From the NCBI GenBank assembly GCA_020634435.1, contig JACKBS010000005.1, forward strand, positions 744,001 to 808,000: a DNA stretch of 64,000 nucleotides, given 5' to 3'. The stretch comes from Ardenticatenaceae bacterium. Its GTDB lineage: Bacteria; Chloroflexota; Anaerolineae; Promineifilales; Promineifilaceae. Under the pieces are notes generated by a model. It was not told the DNA's origin. It saw nothing but the letters and a program-made list of their open reading frames with translations, and did no database searches. The position numbers and the translations under genes are program-made. Positions 1 through 7,615 of this stretch are shown one piece after another; positions within the stretch are counted from its first letter, which is position 1, and each line of letters starts with the position of its first letter.

Positions 1-1
1 G

Positions 2-370
2 CCGGAGCATGAATTGGCGGCGGCAACGGCCGTTACTCTCCCCCATCTCTGGCAGTACCAACCCATCATTATTCATTGGGGCAACGCGTTTGATGCTTAC
101 CTGTCCAGCCTACGCCAGATGAGCGGTGCCGAGGGTCCGGCCGTGCGCGTCCCGCTGGCGGCGGCCCTGCCGATGGCCCGCCAGCCGCATACGGTGACTT
201 TTTTACCTCGGCGAGTAACGGCCGTTTTTGGCCTCATCGAGCTGCCGGTGCCGGAATTTCAGTTTGGCTGGGATGCCATCGTCGCTACTCGTCATGGTCG
301 TACCCTATCCCCGTTGGAGCAGGCGTTTGTGGATGTGGTAACGGCCGTTTGGTCTTCAGATAGACACTGA
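2..370 (+). CDS. C-terminal end of a probable LysR-type regulator (partial)
   Basis: The reading frame is already open at the left edge, so only the last ~120 residues are present. The visible part has alternating beta/alpha segments. It ends in a stretch with WDAIVATRHGR and SPLEQAF, which resembles the end of the effector-binding domain of LysR-family regulators (a late arginine, then a final helix). The resemblance was judged by eye and the DNA-binding half lies outside the window. Three ACGGCCGT copies fall inside. An uncharacterised protein with a similar tail cannot be excluded. Confidence 0.45.
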   Translation, partial: PEHELAAATAVTLPHLWQYQPIIIHWGNAFDAYLSSLRQMSGAEGPAVRVPLAAALPMARQPHTVTFLPRRVTAVFGLIELPVPEFQFGWDAIVATRHGRTLSPLEQAFVDVVTAVWSSDRH

Positions 371-384
371 GCTTACAAGGTGAA

Positions 385-431
385 TTGACAAGTAGGAAAT
401 AAAAATAGTAAAATCTAGCCTGTCTAGACAG
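385..431 (+). promoter_or_regulatory. Promoter and palindromic operator of the toxin-antitoxin pair
   Basis: A consensus -35 TTGACA (385-390) is followed after 18 bp by TAAAAT (409-414), a good -10. The expected transcript start falls in a perfect 12-bp palindrome, CTGTCTAGACAG (420-431), about 28 bp before the antitoxin ATG. Phd/VapB-type antitoxins usually repress their own operons by binding such palindromes. The box is seen; its role as operator is inferred. Confidence 0.55.
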
Positions 432-458
432 AATGGTATTTGTAGAGGAGAAAAGAAT

Positions 459-722
459 ATGCTCCGAGAGTGGCAGCTACAAGAAGCAAAAAACAAATTA
501 AGCCAGGTGGTAGATGAAGCACTGACTGAGGGACCACAAATAATTACACGCCGTGGCGTCGAAGTCGTAATAGTTTTGTCGATGGCCGATTACCAGACAC
601 TTCAAAAAGCCAGCGCGCCGCATAGCAATATTGTAGATTTCTTTCGCCATTCTCCACTGGTAGAAGTAGAGCTGGACTTGAGCCGAGATAAAAGTCCAGT
701 GCGTGAGTCATTAGATTTATGA
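459..722 (+). CDS. Phd/YefM-type antitoxin
   Basis: 87 residues. The N-terminus (REWQLQEAKNKLSQVVDEAL) is the typical Phd/YefM/VapB fold: a beta strand, then the helix that dimerises and binds DNA. GPQIITRRGVEVVIVLS is the matching strand-turn-strand. The C-terminal ~30 residues are acidic and probably wrap the toxin. A good ribosome site (AGAGGAG) precedes ATG 459. The stop overlaps the toxin start by 4 bp (ATGA, 719-722), indicating translational coupling. The pair is more AT-rich than its surroundings and lacks the ACGGCCGT motif, which suggests horizontal gain. It should neutralise the next protein and repress the operon. Confidence 0.85.
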   Translation: MLREWQLQEAKNKLSQVVDEALTEGPQIITRRGVEVVIVLSMADYQTLQKASAPHSNIVDFFRHSPLVEVELDLSRDKSPVRESLDL

Positions 723-1141
723 ATTACTTGCTAGACACCTGCGTTATTTCTGAACTCATTTCGCGACAGCCAAATTCTCAAGTTTTGGATTGGCTTAGAA
801 ATCTTCCCAGCGAGCGAATTTTTTTAAGTGTTCTGACAATTGGGGAGATTCAACGAGGAATCAAAAAGCTTCCCGATTCAAATCGAAAGCAAGAGCTTGC
901 CGAATGGTTGAAGGCTGAATTGTTGGAAAGATTTCAGAATAGAATCCTAGCGATTGATACAGAAATTATGCTTTGTTGGGGCGAGTTGATTACGGATTTA
1001 GAGAAGCAGGGGCGTATATTACCTGCCATAGATTCTTTATTGGCGGCACAAGTCTTGACCTTAGGTTTACAGTTTGTGACACGCAACGATAAAGATTTTG
1101 CTGGAACTGGCATACAAATCATCAATCCCTGGCAGATTTGA
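719..1141 (+). CDS. PIN-domain ribonuclease toxin (VapC/FitB-like)
   Basis: 140 residues, the usual length of VapC/FitB toxins. The N-terminal LLDTCVISEL carries the first catalytic aspartate (D6). A glutamate lies in the TIGEIQRGI helix near residue 43, and the remaining acids are in AIDSLLAA (~104) and TRNDKDF (~123-126). Together they form the metal-binding site of PIN nucleases, which usually cut tRNA or mRNA. It is encoded directly after and overlapping its antitoxin. The RNA target cannot be read from sequence. No inactivating change is visible. Confidence 0.88.
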   Translation: MNYLLDTCVISELISRQPNSQVLDWLRNLPSERIFLSVLTIGEIQRGIKKLPDSNRKQELAEWLKAELLERFQNRILAIDTEIMLCWGELITDLEKQGRILPAIDSLLAAQVLTLGLQFVTRNDKDFAGTGIQIINPWQI

Positions 1142-1184
1142 TTGATAGGGTCTTGCTTTCTAAAATTTTGCTAGACGAGGACAA

Positions 1185-1679
1185 ATGAAAGTAGAGCGAA
1201 TCGAACCGGGACCAGGCCAAGAGTCCGTATGGGATTACCCACGGCCACCGCGCCTGGAGGAAACGAACAAGCATATCCAAATCGTGTTCAATGGCGTGAC
1301 CATCGCCGATACGCGCCGCGCCAAGCGAGTGCTGGAAACCAGCCACCCGCCGACCTACTACATCCCGCCGGAAGACATCAAAACGGAATATCTGGTGCCG
1401 CGCTTTAGCACATCATTGTGTGAGTGGAAGGGGCAGGCGCATTACTACGGCTTGATGGTTGGGGATGCGCAAATTCCGGTGGCTGGCTGGTACTACATCG
1501 ATCCGCGCCCGCCGTTTGCGGCGATTAAGATGCATGTGGCTTTTTACGCCGAGCCGATGGATGCTTGCACCGTGGACGGTGAACTCGTTCGGCCGCAGCC
1601 GGGCAGCTTTTACGGCGGCTGGATCACCAGCGATGTGGTGGGTCCCTTCAAAGGCGAACCGGGCACTGAGTTTTGGTAG
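1185..1679 (+). CDS. DUF427 family protein
   Basis: 164 residues matching the DUF427 pattern. Near residue 14 is ESVWDYPRPPR, followed by VFNGVTIADT and then LETSHPPTYYIPPEDI, the most conserved block of the family. A second half repeats the strand pattern (HYYGLMVGD..VAGWYYIDP). DUF427 proteins are small beta-rich cytosolic proteins with no settled biochemical function. The gene stands alone between the toxin-antitoxin pair and a convergent membrane-protein gene. Its stop is followed within a few bases by a CACAGAG-type inverted repeat. Confidence 0.85.
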   Translation: MKVERIEPGPGQESVWDYPRPPRLEETNKHIQIVFNGVTIADTRRAKRVLETSHPPTYYIPPEDIKTEYLVPRFSTSLCEWKGQAHYYGLMVGDAQIPVAGWYYIDPRPPFAAIKMHVAFYAEPMDACTVDGELVRPQPGSFYGGWITSDVVGPFKGEPGTEFW

Positions 1680-1682
1680 GGG

Positions 1683-1785
1683 CCACAGAGAACGCAGAGG
1701 AGTAGGAGAACAGAGAGAGTTGAGCCGATTTCCTCCCTTGGAAGGTAAGCAGCAACTCAATCTGTGCCATCTGTGAAATCTGTGG
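1683..1785. repeat. CACAGA-type imperfect inverted repeat
   Basis: CCACAGA (1683-1689) is mirrored by TCTGTGG (1779-1785) between two convergent genes. The right half (1761-1787), read on the minus strand, matches 5954-5975 almost exactly (TATCCACAGATT, then CACAGATGG). The element supplies the last codons and stop of the membrane-protein gene at 1757. Confidence 0.6.
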
Positions 1786-4255
1786 ATACTTTTAACTCAA
1801 AGATGAAGGCACCGTTACGGCCGTAAATCAATTCCACCGCCGGATTTTGCAGCAGTTCGGCCGGGTCCATCATGTCTCCCCGTACCCCGATGAAAATATG
1901 GGTCATGCCCTGTTCGCGCAGCCAGGCAGCGGCTTCCGGCGTGCGCCAGTTGGGTACGGCCGTTGCCGCCTCATTAAACGCCAGTACAAAATCGGCCAGT
2001 TCACGATTGTAGATGTAGTCGGCGGGTGGGGTGCTGGTTTGCCGCCCGGTAAGCGGCACAATCCACGCCCCACCGTCGCTGCCCGACCAGGTGTTGAGCA
2101 GCCAGAGCCAGCTGTTAACGGCCACCGTGGCATCGGTGGGTAGATTCTCATCCAGCCATGCCAATGCTGCCACATCGCCGGGCTGCACCAGTAGTGTTTG
2201 CTCGTTAATGATGGTGATTTGCTGCTGGACGCCAAAGAGGGTAACGGCCGTTCCGCCCACCGCCAGCAGCAAAATCCCAGAAAATTGCAAAACGCTCTCT
2301 TGCCGCCGTAACCAGCGCCAGAAGACAGCGCCGACGCTGCCCAAAAAGAGCGCTAGCGGCAAGAACGTGGTGATGTAGTAGCTGTTCAAATTCACCAGCG
2401 GCAGCGCGGGAAAGCCAAGATAATTCCCCGACAGTAGCAGCAAAACCAGTCCGGCCCAGAGCGCAAGGAGGAGCGGAACGGCCGTCCAGCGTCGCCGTCG
2501 CCACAGCCAGATAACCAGCACGGGCAGCAATAACCCTCCAGCCAGCCAGATGAACAAACGATCCCAGCCTGCGGTGTAGTAGGCGGTCGGGAAAGCGGTA
2601 TAGTCTGGCTGACGTGCGGCCACGGCGGCACCGGGATTGCTGTTTTGGAAGAGATAGACAAGCTGAGGCAGCAAAATGAGCAGACTTAGCCCGGTTGTTG
2701 CCCAGAGGTAACGGCCGTTCCGTCCCTTGCTCATCAGCCAGACCAATCCGGCAAATGGCAGGTAAAAAACAAACACGCGAAAATGAACCAGAAACAGTCC
2801 GACGGCCAGCAGTGCCAGCAGCCACCATGTTGTGCGCCACCGGTTTGCGCCACGAACCAGCCGCCAGGTCAACCCCAGCAAGACGGGCATGAGCAGCATG
2901 GCGGTGAGCTGCGTGTAGCGCCCCCAGGTGGCATAGTAAGCGGGGAAAAAGAGCGGCAGCGCTACCAGAAAAGCGGTAATCAGCCCGGCGCGGCGCTGCC
3001 GGGTGAGCAGCCAGCCGCCCGCATAAACGGTCAGCGGCAGCAGGGCATTGAGCAGTTGGCCCACCACCAGCAGTAGGCGCGGAATCTGCCAGCCGCCTAG
3101 CAAAACCAGACTGCTGCTGATCGCGTGGAAGCCAAAATGGTAAGGGAAACGGTCAACAGGCAGGAATGGCTCGTAACCAGTTTGGGTAATTGTCTGGCCC
3201 GATTGGCTCATAACGGCCGTAATCAACCCATGACGTACCGAATCGACCCACGGTGGGAAAGCAAGGTCGCGCACGGCGAGGAGGCGGAGGGCAAGGCCGA
3301 GGAAGAGGAGGAGCAGGAGAAGAGTGTGGTCTTTGTGCCAGGTTTTGAAGGGGTGAAGGGGTGAAGGGGTGTGCGATGAAGACATCGTGAGGTGACGGTA
3401 GATTGCGAGCAACCAGCCGCTAGCCACTAAAACCCACAACAGCCAGCCGGTGAAGTGGCCCCCTATCAGCGAAAACAGGTACCAGATGGTGGGCCAAACG
3501 GCCGTTCCTAACGCCAGCATCACGCCGAGTTTGGCCAGTGGGTCGGTGATGAGGGTGGGGAACGGCCGTATTTGCAATAGCAGCGCACCGGGCAGCAGCA
3601 AAAAGAGCAGCGCCAGCAGGAGCAGGGCGCCATTTTGCCAAAGTAATTGGCTCGTCTGGCGCAGCGCGTCGGGCCAAGTGAGCTGATAGCGGCTGGTGAA
3701 GCGTAGTTCCTGGACGGCCGTTTCTGGCACGTCATTGCGCAAAGGGCCAGCAGTGAGCGCCAGCTCTGTGCCCTCCAGCAGATCGACGGTGTAGCCCCAG
3801 ACGGTTACCCGGTTGTCGCTGCTGCCACTGAGGGTAAGTTGATACGGCCGTCCTGCTGAGTAGGCCTGCACGGGGAAGCGCAGCACATAAGATTGATTGT
3901 GCCGCAGCTGGCGTGTCGGCAGCGTTTGGCTAATGAGTTCATTGCCCTGGGCATCAGAGAGAGTGAGGGTGAAACGGCCGTCTTCGTCCGCTGTTGGGTC
4001 TTCGCTGCGAGCCAGCAGCAGTTCTAGTTCGCGCAGGCCGTTGTGCTGGGCGGTAAAGCGGTAGGTGAGCTGTACATCGCCCGCGGGGGCCGGCAGCACG
4101 GCGTTGAGTCGCCCCTGCACCACATCTTCAGCCAGGATAGGGCTGGTCATGGGGATGAACGAAGACGGCCGTAACCACTCGCCCTGCCAATCCCACAGCA
4201 GCACCAGCGTGACGCCCAGTAAAACCGCCAGCCAGTTCAGCCACCTACTCGACAC
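1757..4255 (-). CDS. Large polytopic membrane protein (GT-C/YfhO-like)
   Basis: About 830 residues from a GTG at 4255. The frame is open further upstream, but that part is an intergenic repeat (4281-4360) and not likely coding. One N-terminal membrane segment (WLAVLLGVTLVLLW) is followed by a beta-rich extracytoplasmic domain of ~170 residues. About 12-14 membrane helices come next, then a soluble tail containing DVAALAWLDENLP, which resembles the tail of YfhO/GT-C-like proteins. A role in moving polyprenyl-linked sugars is inferred only from architecture. The last residues (STDFTDGTD) are encoded by a dispersed repeat. About ten ACGGCCGT copies lie within the gene. Confidence 0.7.
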   Translation of the reverse strand: MSSRWLNWLAVLLGVTLVLLWDWQGEWLRPSSFIPMTSPILAEDVVQGRLNAVLPAPAGDVQLTYRFTAQHNGLRELELLLARSEDPTADEDGRFTLTLSDAQGNELISQTLPTRQLRHNQSYVLRFPVQAYSAGRPYQLTLSGSSDNRVTVWGYTVDLLEGTELALTAGPLRNDVPETAVQELRFTSRYQLTWPDALRQTSQLLWQNGALLLLALLFLLLPGALLLQIRPFPTLITDPLAKLGVMLALGTAVWPTIWYLFSLIGGHFTGWLLWVLVASGWLLAIYRHLTMSSSHTPSPLHPFKTWHKDHTLLLLLLFLGLALRLLAVRDLAFPPWVDSVRHGLITAVMSQSGQTITQTGYEPFLPVDRFPYHFGFHAISSSLVLLGGWQIPRLLLVVGQLLNALLPLTVYAGGWLLTRQRRAGLITAFLVALPLFFPAYYATWGRYTQLTAMLLMPVLLGLTWRLVRGANRWRTTWWLLALLAVGLFLVHFRVFVFYLPFAGLVWLMSKGRNGRYLWATTGLSLLILLPQLVYLFQNSNPGAAVAARQPDYTAFPTAYYTAGWDRLFIWLAGGLLLPVLVIWLWRRRRWTAVPLLLALWAGLVLLLLSGNYLGFPALPLVNLNSYYITTFLPLALFLGSVGAVFWRWLRRQESVLQFSGILLLAVGGTAVTLFGVQQQITIINEQTLLVQPGDVAALAWLDENLPTDATVAVNSWLWLLNTWSGSDGGAWIVPLTGRQTSTPPADYIYNRELADFVLAFNEAATAVPNWRTPEAAAWLREQGMTHIFIGVRGDMMDPAELLQNPAVELIYGRNGAFIFELKVSTDFTDGTD

Positions 4256-4280
4256 CAATCGCCCATCTCCGGTGAAAGAT

Positions 4281-4360
4281 TTAACGCAAAGGCGCAAAGT
4301 GGCAAAGGAGGGCAAAAGAAAAACTCTTTGCCCTTTTAAACTCTTTGTGTTCTTTGCGTC
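4281..4360. repeat. CGCAAAG-type inverted repeat
   Basis: ACGCAAAG (4284-4291) mirrors CTTTGCGT (4352-4359), with an inner GGCAAAAG/CTTTGCC pair. It lies immediately upstream of the membrane-protein start and downstream of the tRNA terminator. It is similar in style, but not in sequence, to the CACAGAG elements elsewhere in the window. Confidence 0.55.
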
Positions 4361-4371
4361 AAAAAATTGAT

Positions 4372-4400
4372 AAAAAAAAGCCGCCCCGATTCGGAGCGGC
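4372..4400 (-). terminator. Intrinsic terminator after the tRNA gene
   Basis: On the minus strand GCCGCTCCGA pairs with TCGGGGCGGC (one mismatch) and is followed by eight T residues. It lies 16 bases past the tRNA 3' end. Confidence 0.85.
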
Positions 4401-4415
4401 CTTGTGTGCATTCTG

Positions 4416-4489
4416 TGGCGCCAAGTGGATTTGAACCACTGACCTAGGGCTTATGAGTCCCCCGCTCTGACCAACTGAGCTATGGCGCC
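4416..4489 (-). tRNA. tRNA with CAT anticodon (Met elongator or Ile2)
   Basis: 74 nt cloverleaf on the minus strand. The 7-bp acceptor stem is GGCGCCA/TGGCGCC with discriminator A. The D arm is GCTCAGTTGGTCAGAGC, the anticodon loop CTCATAA, and the T arm contains GGTTCAAATCC. CCA is not encoded. The G1-C72 pair argues against an initiator tRNA. Position 31-39 appears as an A-G mismatch closing the anticodon stem. Whether the wobble C is modified to lysidine (Ile2) or not (Met) cannot be told from this sequence. It is followed by a strong terminator. Confidence 0.9.
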
Positions 4490-4569
4490 AAAAGCGAACG
4501 AAATTATAACCAACTCTGCCAGCCGTGACAAATTGAATGCTGCGCCACGTGCCCAGTTTTGGTGAGTGG

Positions 4570-5703
4570 TTAGCCCAAAACCTTAAACGGTATCGGGACA
4601 AAAATGAGGACAAAGATGATGAGCGTGGCAATGCCCAGCCAGCGGCGGCGTGGGTCCAGCGGCGTCACGTCATCCAGCGGTTCGGCGTGGGCGCGGCCAA
4701 ATAAAAAGAGCAACACAATCCAGATGCCCCAGGTGAAGGTGCTGTCAATTAGAAATGAAGCAAGAGTCAGTGCGCCCAAAATGGCTATCACCGGGACAAA
4801 AAATCGTTTGGCCTTGCTGCCCAGCAGGGAATACATGATGTGCCCGCCATCCAACTGGCCCACCGGCATGAGATTGAGCGCCGTGACCAACAAGCCAACC
4901 CAGGCGGCCCAGGCGACCTGATTCAAGTGTACGTCGAGCGTCTCACTGGGCAGAAATTGGCCGAAGATGGCTAGTTTGGCCAGGTAATACAGGATTGAAT
5001 TGCCTTCCAGCAGGCCAATGGAGGATAGCGCCCCCACTTCTGAGGTCATCAGTCCGTAAATCAGGAGCGGTACGGCAAAAACAAGACCAGCTAGAGGGCC
5101 AGCCACGCCAATGTCAAAGAGGGCGCGTTTGTTTTTGATGGGAGCCTTCATGCGAATGACTGCCCCCATGGTGCCGATGGGTGAAATGAGCGGCAGCGGG
5201 ATGAAATAGGGCAAGGTGACGGCTACATTGTGGTAGCGAGCCGCAAAATAATGCCCGAGTTCATGGGCACCCAGGATGAGCATGATGCTCAAGCTGAAGG
5301 GCCAACCGCGCCAGATTTGGGTGGCCTGTTCCGGGGTTTCAGCATAAAAGTAAGCAGCCGTTGCGAGGGTAGACACCACGGTGATGACAAATAAGGCCAG
5401 ATTGATGCGCCAGTCAGAGGCCGGTGGGTTAAATACTTTGGGAATAGCGACGATGGCGATACGGCCGTTTGCCTCTTCCCGAATCGTTGGCGTAAATCCC
5501 TGTGCTTCAAACACATCGCGCAGCTCATCAAAGCAGTCAGCCGCATCCACCAGAAAACGGCCGCGATAGCGTACAAACCCCTTGTTGGGTTCATCCAGCG
5601 TCGTATCGCCCACCCAAAACAGGTGAGCCATCCCTTGCCGCATCTTTTCAACTTTATCTAGAGAAACAACCGGGGGCGGTGCTGTATAGGGGGAAGGTTG
5701 CAT
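4570..5703 (-). CDS. Site-2 protease family (M50) membrane metalloprotease
   Basis: 377 residues. An N-terminal soluble domain of ~95 residues is followed by 6-7 membrane helices. The zinc-binding motif HELGH is at residues 147-151 and the second metal-ligand motif NLMPVGQLDGGH at about 277-288, both intact. Such enzymes cut within the membrane, releasing anti-sigma factors or processing membrane proteins. The N-terminal extension without a PDZ domain resembles the plant/cyanobacterial EGY-like subgroup rather than RseP. The adjacent small membrane protein upstream (5706-5942) ends three bases before this start, so the two are probably co-transcribed. The substrate is unknown. Confidence 0.88.
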   Translation of the reverse strand: MQPSPYTAPPPVVSLDKVEKMRQGMAHLFWVGDTTLDEPNKGFVRYRGRFLVDAADCFDELRDVFEAQGFTPTIREEANGRIAIVAIPKVFNPPASDWRINLALFVITVVSTLATAAYFYAETPEQATQIWRGWPFSLSIMLILGAHELGHYFAARYHNVAVTLPYFIPLPLISPIGTMGAVIRMKAPIKNKRALFDIGVAGPLAGLVFAVPLLIYGLMTSEVGALSSIGLLEGNSILYYLAKLAIFGQFLPSETLDVHLNQVAWAAWVGLLVTALNLMPVGQLDGGHIMYSLLGSKAKRFFVPVIAILGALTLASFLIDSTFTWGIWIVLLFLFGRAHAEPLDDVTPLDPRRRWLGIATLIIFVLIFVPIPFKVLG

Positions 5704-5705
5704 GG

Positions 5706-5942
5706 CTATTCTTTGCCAGTAGTGGGAGCATCGGCTAAATCTTCGTCATCATCTCCCCAACTAATAATCCAGATGCAAGCGCCAGCAACCAAAACCGTCA
5801 CCACAATCAGCCAGAACCATTGGCTGCCCTGCAAACCTACATCGCGCGCTTCATACACCAGCAAGATAACCATGCCCAGCGCCAAAACAAACCAGGCAGA
5901 CAAATTTGGGTGGCTTGTGATCCAATTTTTCAGACTGTCCAT
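5706..5942 (-). CDS. Small two-helix membrane protein
   Basis: 78 residues from ATG 5942; a GTG 18 bp upstream would fall in a dispersed repeat and is less likely. Two hydrophobic segments (WFVLALGMVILLVY and WFWLIVVTVLVAGACIWII) are joined by a short loop. The acidic tail (DDDEDL) should be cytoplasmic. No family is recognised. Tight coupling to the M50 protease gene suggests it may assist or be processed by that enzyme, which is inference from position alone. Confidence 0.6.
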   Translation of the reverse strand: MDSLKNWITSHPNLSAWFVLALGMVILLVYEARDVGLQGSQWFWLIVVTVLVAGACIWIISWGDDDEDLADAPTTGKE

Positions 5943-5953
5943 TGAGAAGTACC

Positions 5954-5975
5954 TATCCACAGATTACACAGATGG
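5954..5975. repeat. Copy of the CACAGAT dispersed repeat
   Basis: The sequence TATCCACAGATT then ACACAGATGG matches the reverse complement of 1761-1787 with one or two differences. It sits just upstream of the small membrane-protein start. Confidence 0.6.
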
Positions 5976-6032
5976 CGGCCGTGCCGCACCTGGGCAATCG
6001 TTGATTAAAAATGTTAACCAGCCTGATTATAA

Positions 6033-6073
6033 AGAAAAATTGAGTAATCAGGTAATGCCCCGATTACTCAATT
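6033..6073 (-). terminator. Hairpin terminator downstream of trxB
   Basis: AATTGAGTAATC (6038-6049) is a perfect 12-bp inverted repeat of GATTACTCAATT (6062-6073). On the minus strand the hairpin runs into TTTTTC, the layout of an intrinsic terminator, 37 bases past the trxB stop. The arms closely match the hairpin at 58158-58197. Confidence 0.65.
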
Positions 6074-6109
6074 ACAAAACATTCATGATGCGATGAGCTG
6101 GAGAGCTGC

Positions 6110-7042
6110 TTATTCTTGAGCGGCCAGCCACTTTTCCAGTTCCATCGCCGCGCCGGTGCCCTGGCCAACTGAGGTGGCAATCTGGCGAAAATGGGAGTCC
6201 TGGATTTCACCCGCAGCGTACACGCCGGGGACGCTGGTGCGATACCGTTCATCGGTGATAACGTACCCTTCTTCGTCCATCGCCAACTGCCCAACCAGGA
6301 ATTGGCTGTTGGGGTAGTGGCCAATGAAGATGAATACACCATCGGTGTCCATCTTTTGGGTTTCGCCCGTTTTTAAATTTTTGGTTTGCACGCCTTGTAC
6401 CACGCCGTTGCCATCAATTTCTTCAATAACCGTGTCCCAGACAAAAGAGATTTTGGGGTTTGCGAAGGCCCGTTTTTGCAGGGAAGTTCCGGCGCGCAGT
6501 TCATCACGACGATGCACAACTTCTACCTTGTTGGCAAATTTGGTCAGGAAGATGCCCTCTTCCATGGCGCTGTCGCCACCGCCGATCACAACAACATCTT
6601 TGCCGCGGAAGAAGAAGCCGTCGCAGGTGCCGCAGTAGCTGACGCCGCGGCCAATAAATGCTTCTTCGCCCGGCACACCCAGGTGACGGGGAGATGCGCC
6701 AGCGGTCACAACCACGCCATCGGCCAGGTATTCCTTGCCGTATGTTTTGATGTAGAACGGTGAGCCTTTGCTAAAGTCAACTTCTACAACTTCGTCGTAT
6801 TCAAAGCGAGCGCCAAAATGCTCCGCTTGTTTTTGCATGACTTCTACCAGTTCGGGACCGGTGGGCGTTTGCTCTGCTGACCAGAAGCCAGGGTAATTTT
6901 CTACTTCGTGAGTGATAGCAATCTGGCCGCCAATTTGGGTGCCAGCAATGACGACGGGGTTTAGCTGGGCGCGGCCTGTGTAAATTGCGGCCGTCATCCC
7001 GGCTGGGCCTGATCCGATAATAACTACGCGTTCTCTTTCCAT
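6110..7042 (-). CDS. trxB: Thioredoxin reductase
   Basis: 310 residues, normal for low-molecular-weight thioredoxin reductase. The FAD-binding GSGPAG is at ~10-15, the redox-active CGTC at 137-140, and the NADPH-binding GGGDSA at ~153-158. The C-terminal FAD motif GVYAAGEIQD is present. The enzyme passes electrons from NADPH through FAD and the cysteine pair to thioredoxin in the cytoplasm. It is transcribed alone; a hairpin terminator lies downstream. The TGD motif is changed to AGE near the C-terminus, a conservative difference. No thioredoxin gene is in the window. Confidence 0.95.
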   Translation of the reverse strand: MERERVVIIGSGPAGMTAAIYTGRAQLNPVVIAGTQIGGQIAITHEVENYPGFWSAEQTPTGPELVEVMQKQAEHFGARFEYDEVVEVDFSKGSPFYIKTYGKEYLADGVVVTAGASPRHLGVPGEEAFIGRGVSYCGTCDGFFFRGKDVVVIGGGDSAMEEGIFLTKFANKVEVVHRRDELRAGTSLQKRAFANPKISFVWDTVIEEIDGNGVVQGVQTKNLKTGETQKMDTDGVFIFIGHYPNSQFLVGQLAMDEEGYVITDERYRTSVPGVYAAGEIQDSHFRQIATSVGQGTGAAMELEKWLAAQE

Positions 7043-7349
7043 GATAAAGTGTGTACCTTCGGTTTGTCTTTTCTACTTGGTAAGTCAGTTTTCCACGTTT
7101 TAGACGCCTGACCGGCATGATTTCTTACCTGAAAACAGGTGTGGCTTTAGAGAATGCCAGGGTGCAACGCGATATATGCCCTCGATTATACCCCAATCTT
7201 GTACCTGGATACCCGATATCGTGGCGGTAAAAATCTATACTAAGGGCATCAAAGCAAAAACCAAGTTAAACGGCCGTCGGACACCTCAACCTGGTTTTTT
7301 CATTTCATTACTGTCCGACAAAAAACTAATTTGAAAGGAGATCAATATT
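7043..7349. other. Intergenic region between trxB and the DUF1328 gene
   Basis: 307 bp with no gene. It holds a possible -10 (TATACT, 7236-7241) without a convincing -35, a hairpin with T-run (7256-7300), and a strong ribosome site (AAAGGAG) for the next gene. The trxB promoter must also lie here on the other strand; I see no clear consensus for it. Confidence 0.6.
7256..7300 (+). terminator. Terminator-like hairpin upstream of the DUF1328 gene
   Basis: AAAAACCAAGTT pairs with AACCTGGTTTTTT (one mismatch) around a loop that includes ACGGCCGT. No gene lies upstream on this strand, so it would end a short leader or small RNA, or attenuate the next gene. Confidence 0.5.
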
Positions 7350-7514
7350 ATGCTTCGGTATGCGATTATTTTTCTGGTAGTAGCTCTGTTGGCTGCATTT
7401 CTCGGTTTTGGTGGCATTGCGGGTGCCGCAGCTGGGGTTGCTAAGATTCTGTTTTACATCTTCGTTGTATTTTTCCTGATCAGTCTCGTGGCGAACTTTT
7501 TGCGGCGAGCCTAA
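7350..7514 (+). CDS. DUF1328 (YtjA-like) small membrane protein
   Basis: 54 residues: starts MLRYAIIFLVVALLAAFLGF and ends ANFLRRA. Length, the glycine/alanine-rich turn (GGIAGAAAG) between two membrane helices and the basic end match the DUF1328 family. These are small inner-membrane proteins of unknown role, often induced under stress. A strong ribosome site (AAAGGAG) precedes the ATG at good spacing. The gene is monocistronic: a terminator-like hairpin stands before it and a clear terminator after it. Confidence 0.85.
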   Translation: MLRYAIIFLVVALLAAFLGFGGIAGAAAGVAKILFYIFVVFFLISLVANFLRRA

Positions 7515-7561
7515 CAAGCATAAAGGTGCAGCGCACCTTCTGTACGGAATAGTTACAAAGG

Positions 7562-7590
7562 GCCGGATGATTTTCCATCCGGCTTTTTTT
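7562..7590 (+). terminator. Intrinsic terminator after the DUF1328 gene
   Basis: GCCGGATG (7562-7569) pairs with CATCCGGC (7576-7583), followed by seven T. Confidence 0.9.
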
Positions 7591-7615
7591 GTGTTTGGTA
7601 GAAATTGGGATTGGG

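Noticed and set aside
4256..4411. Upstream extension of the large membrane protein to 4411
   Set aside because: The extension is encoded by an inverted repeat next to the tRNA terminator; the GTG at 4255 fits the first membrane helix better.
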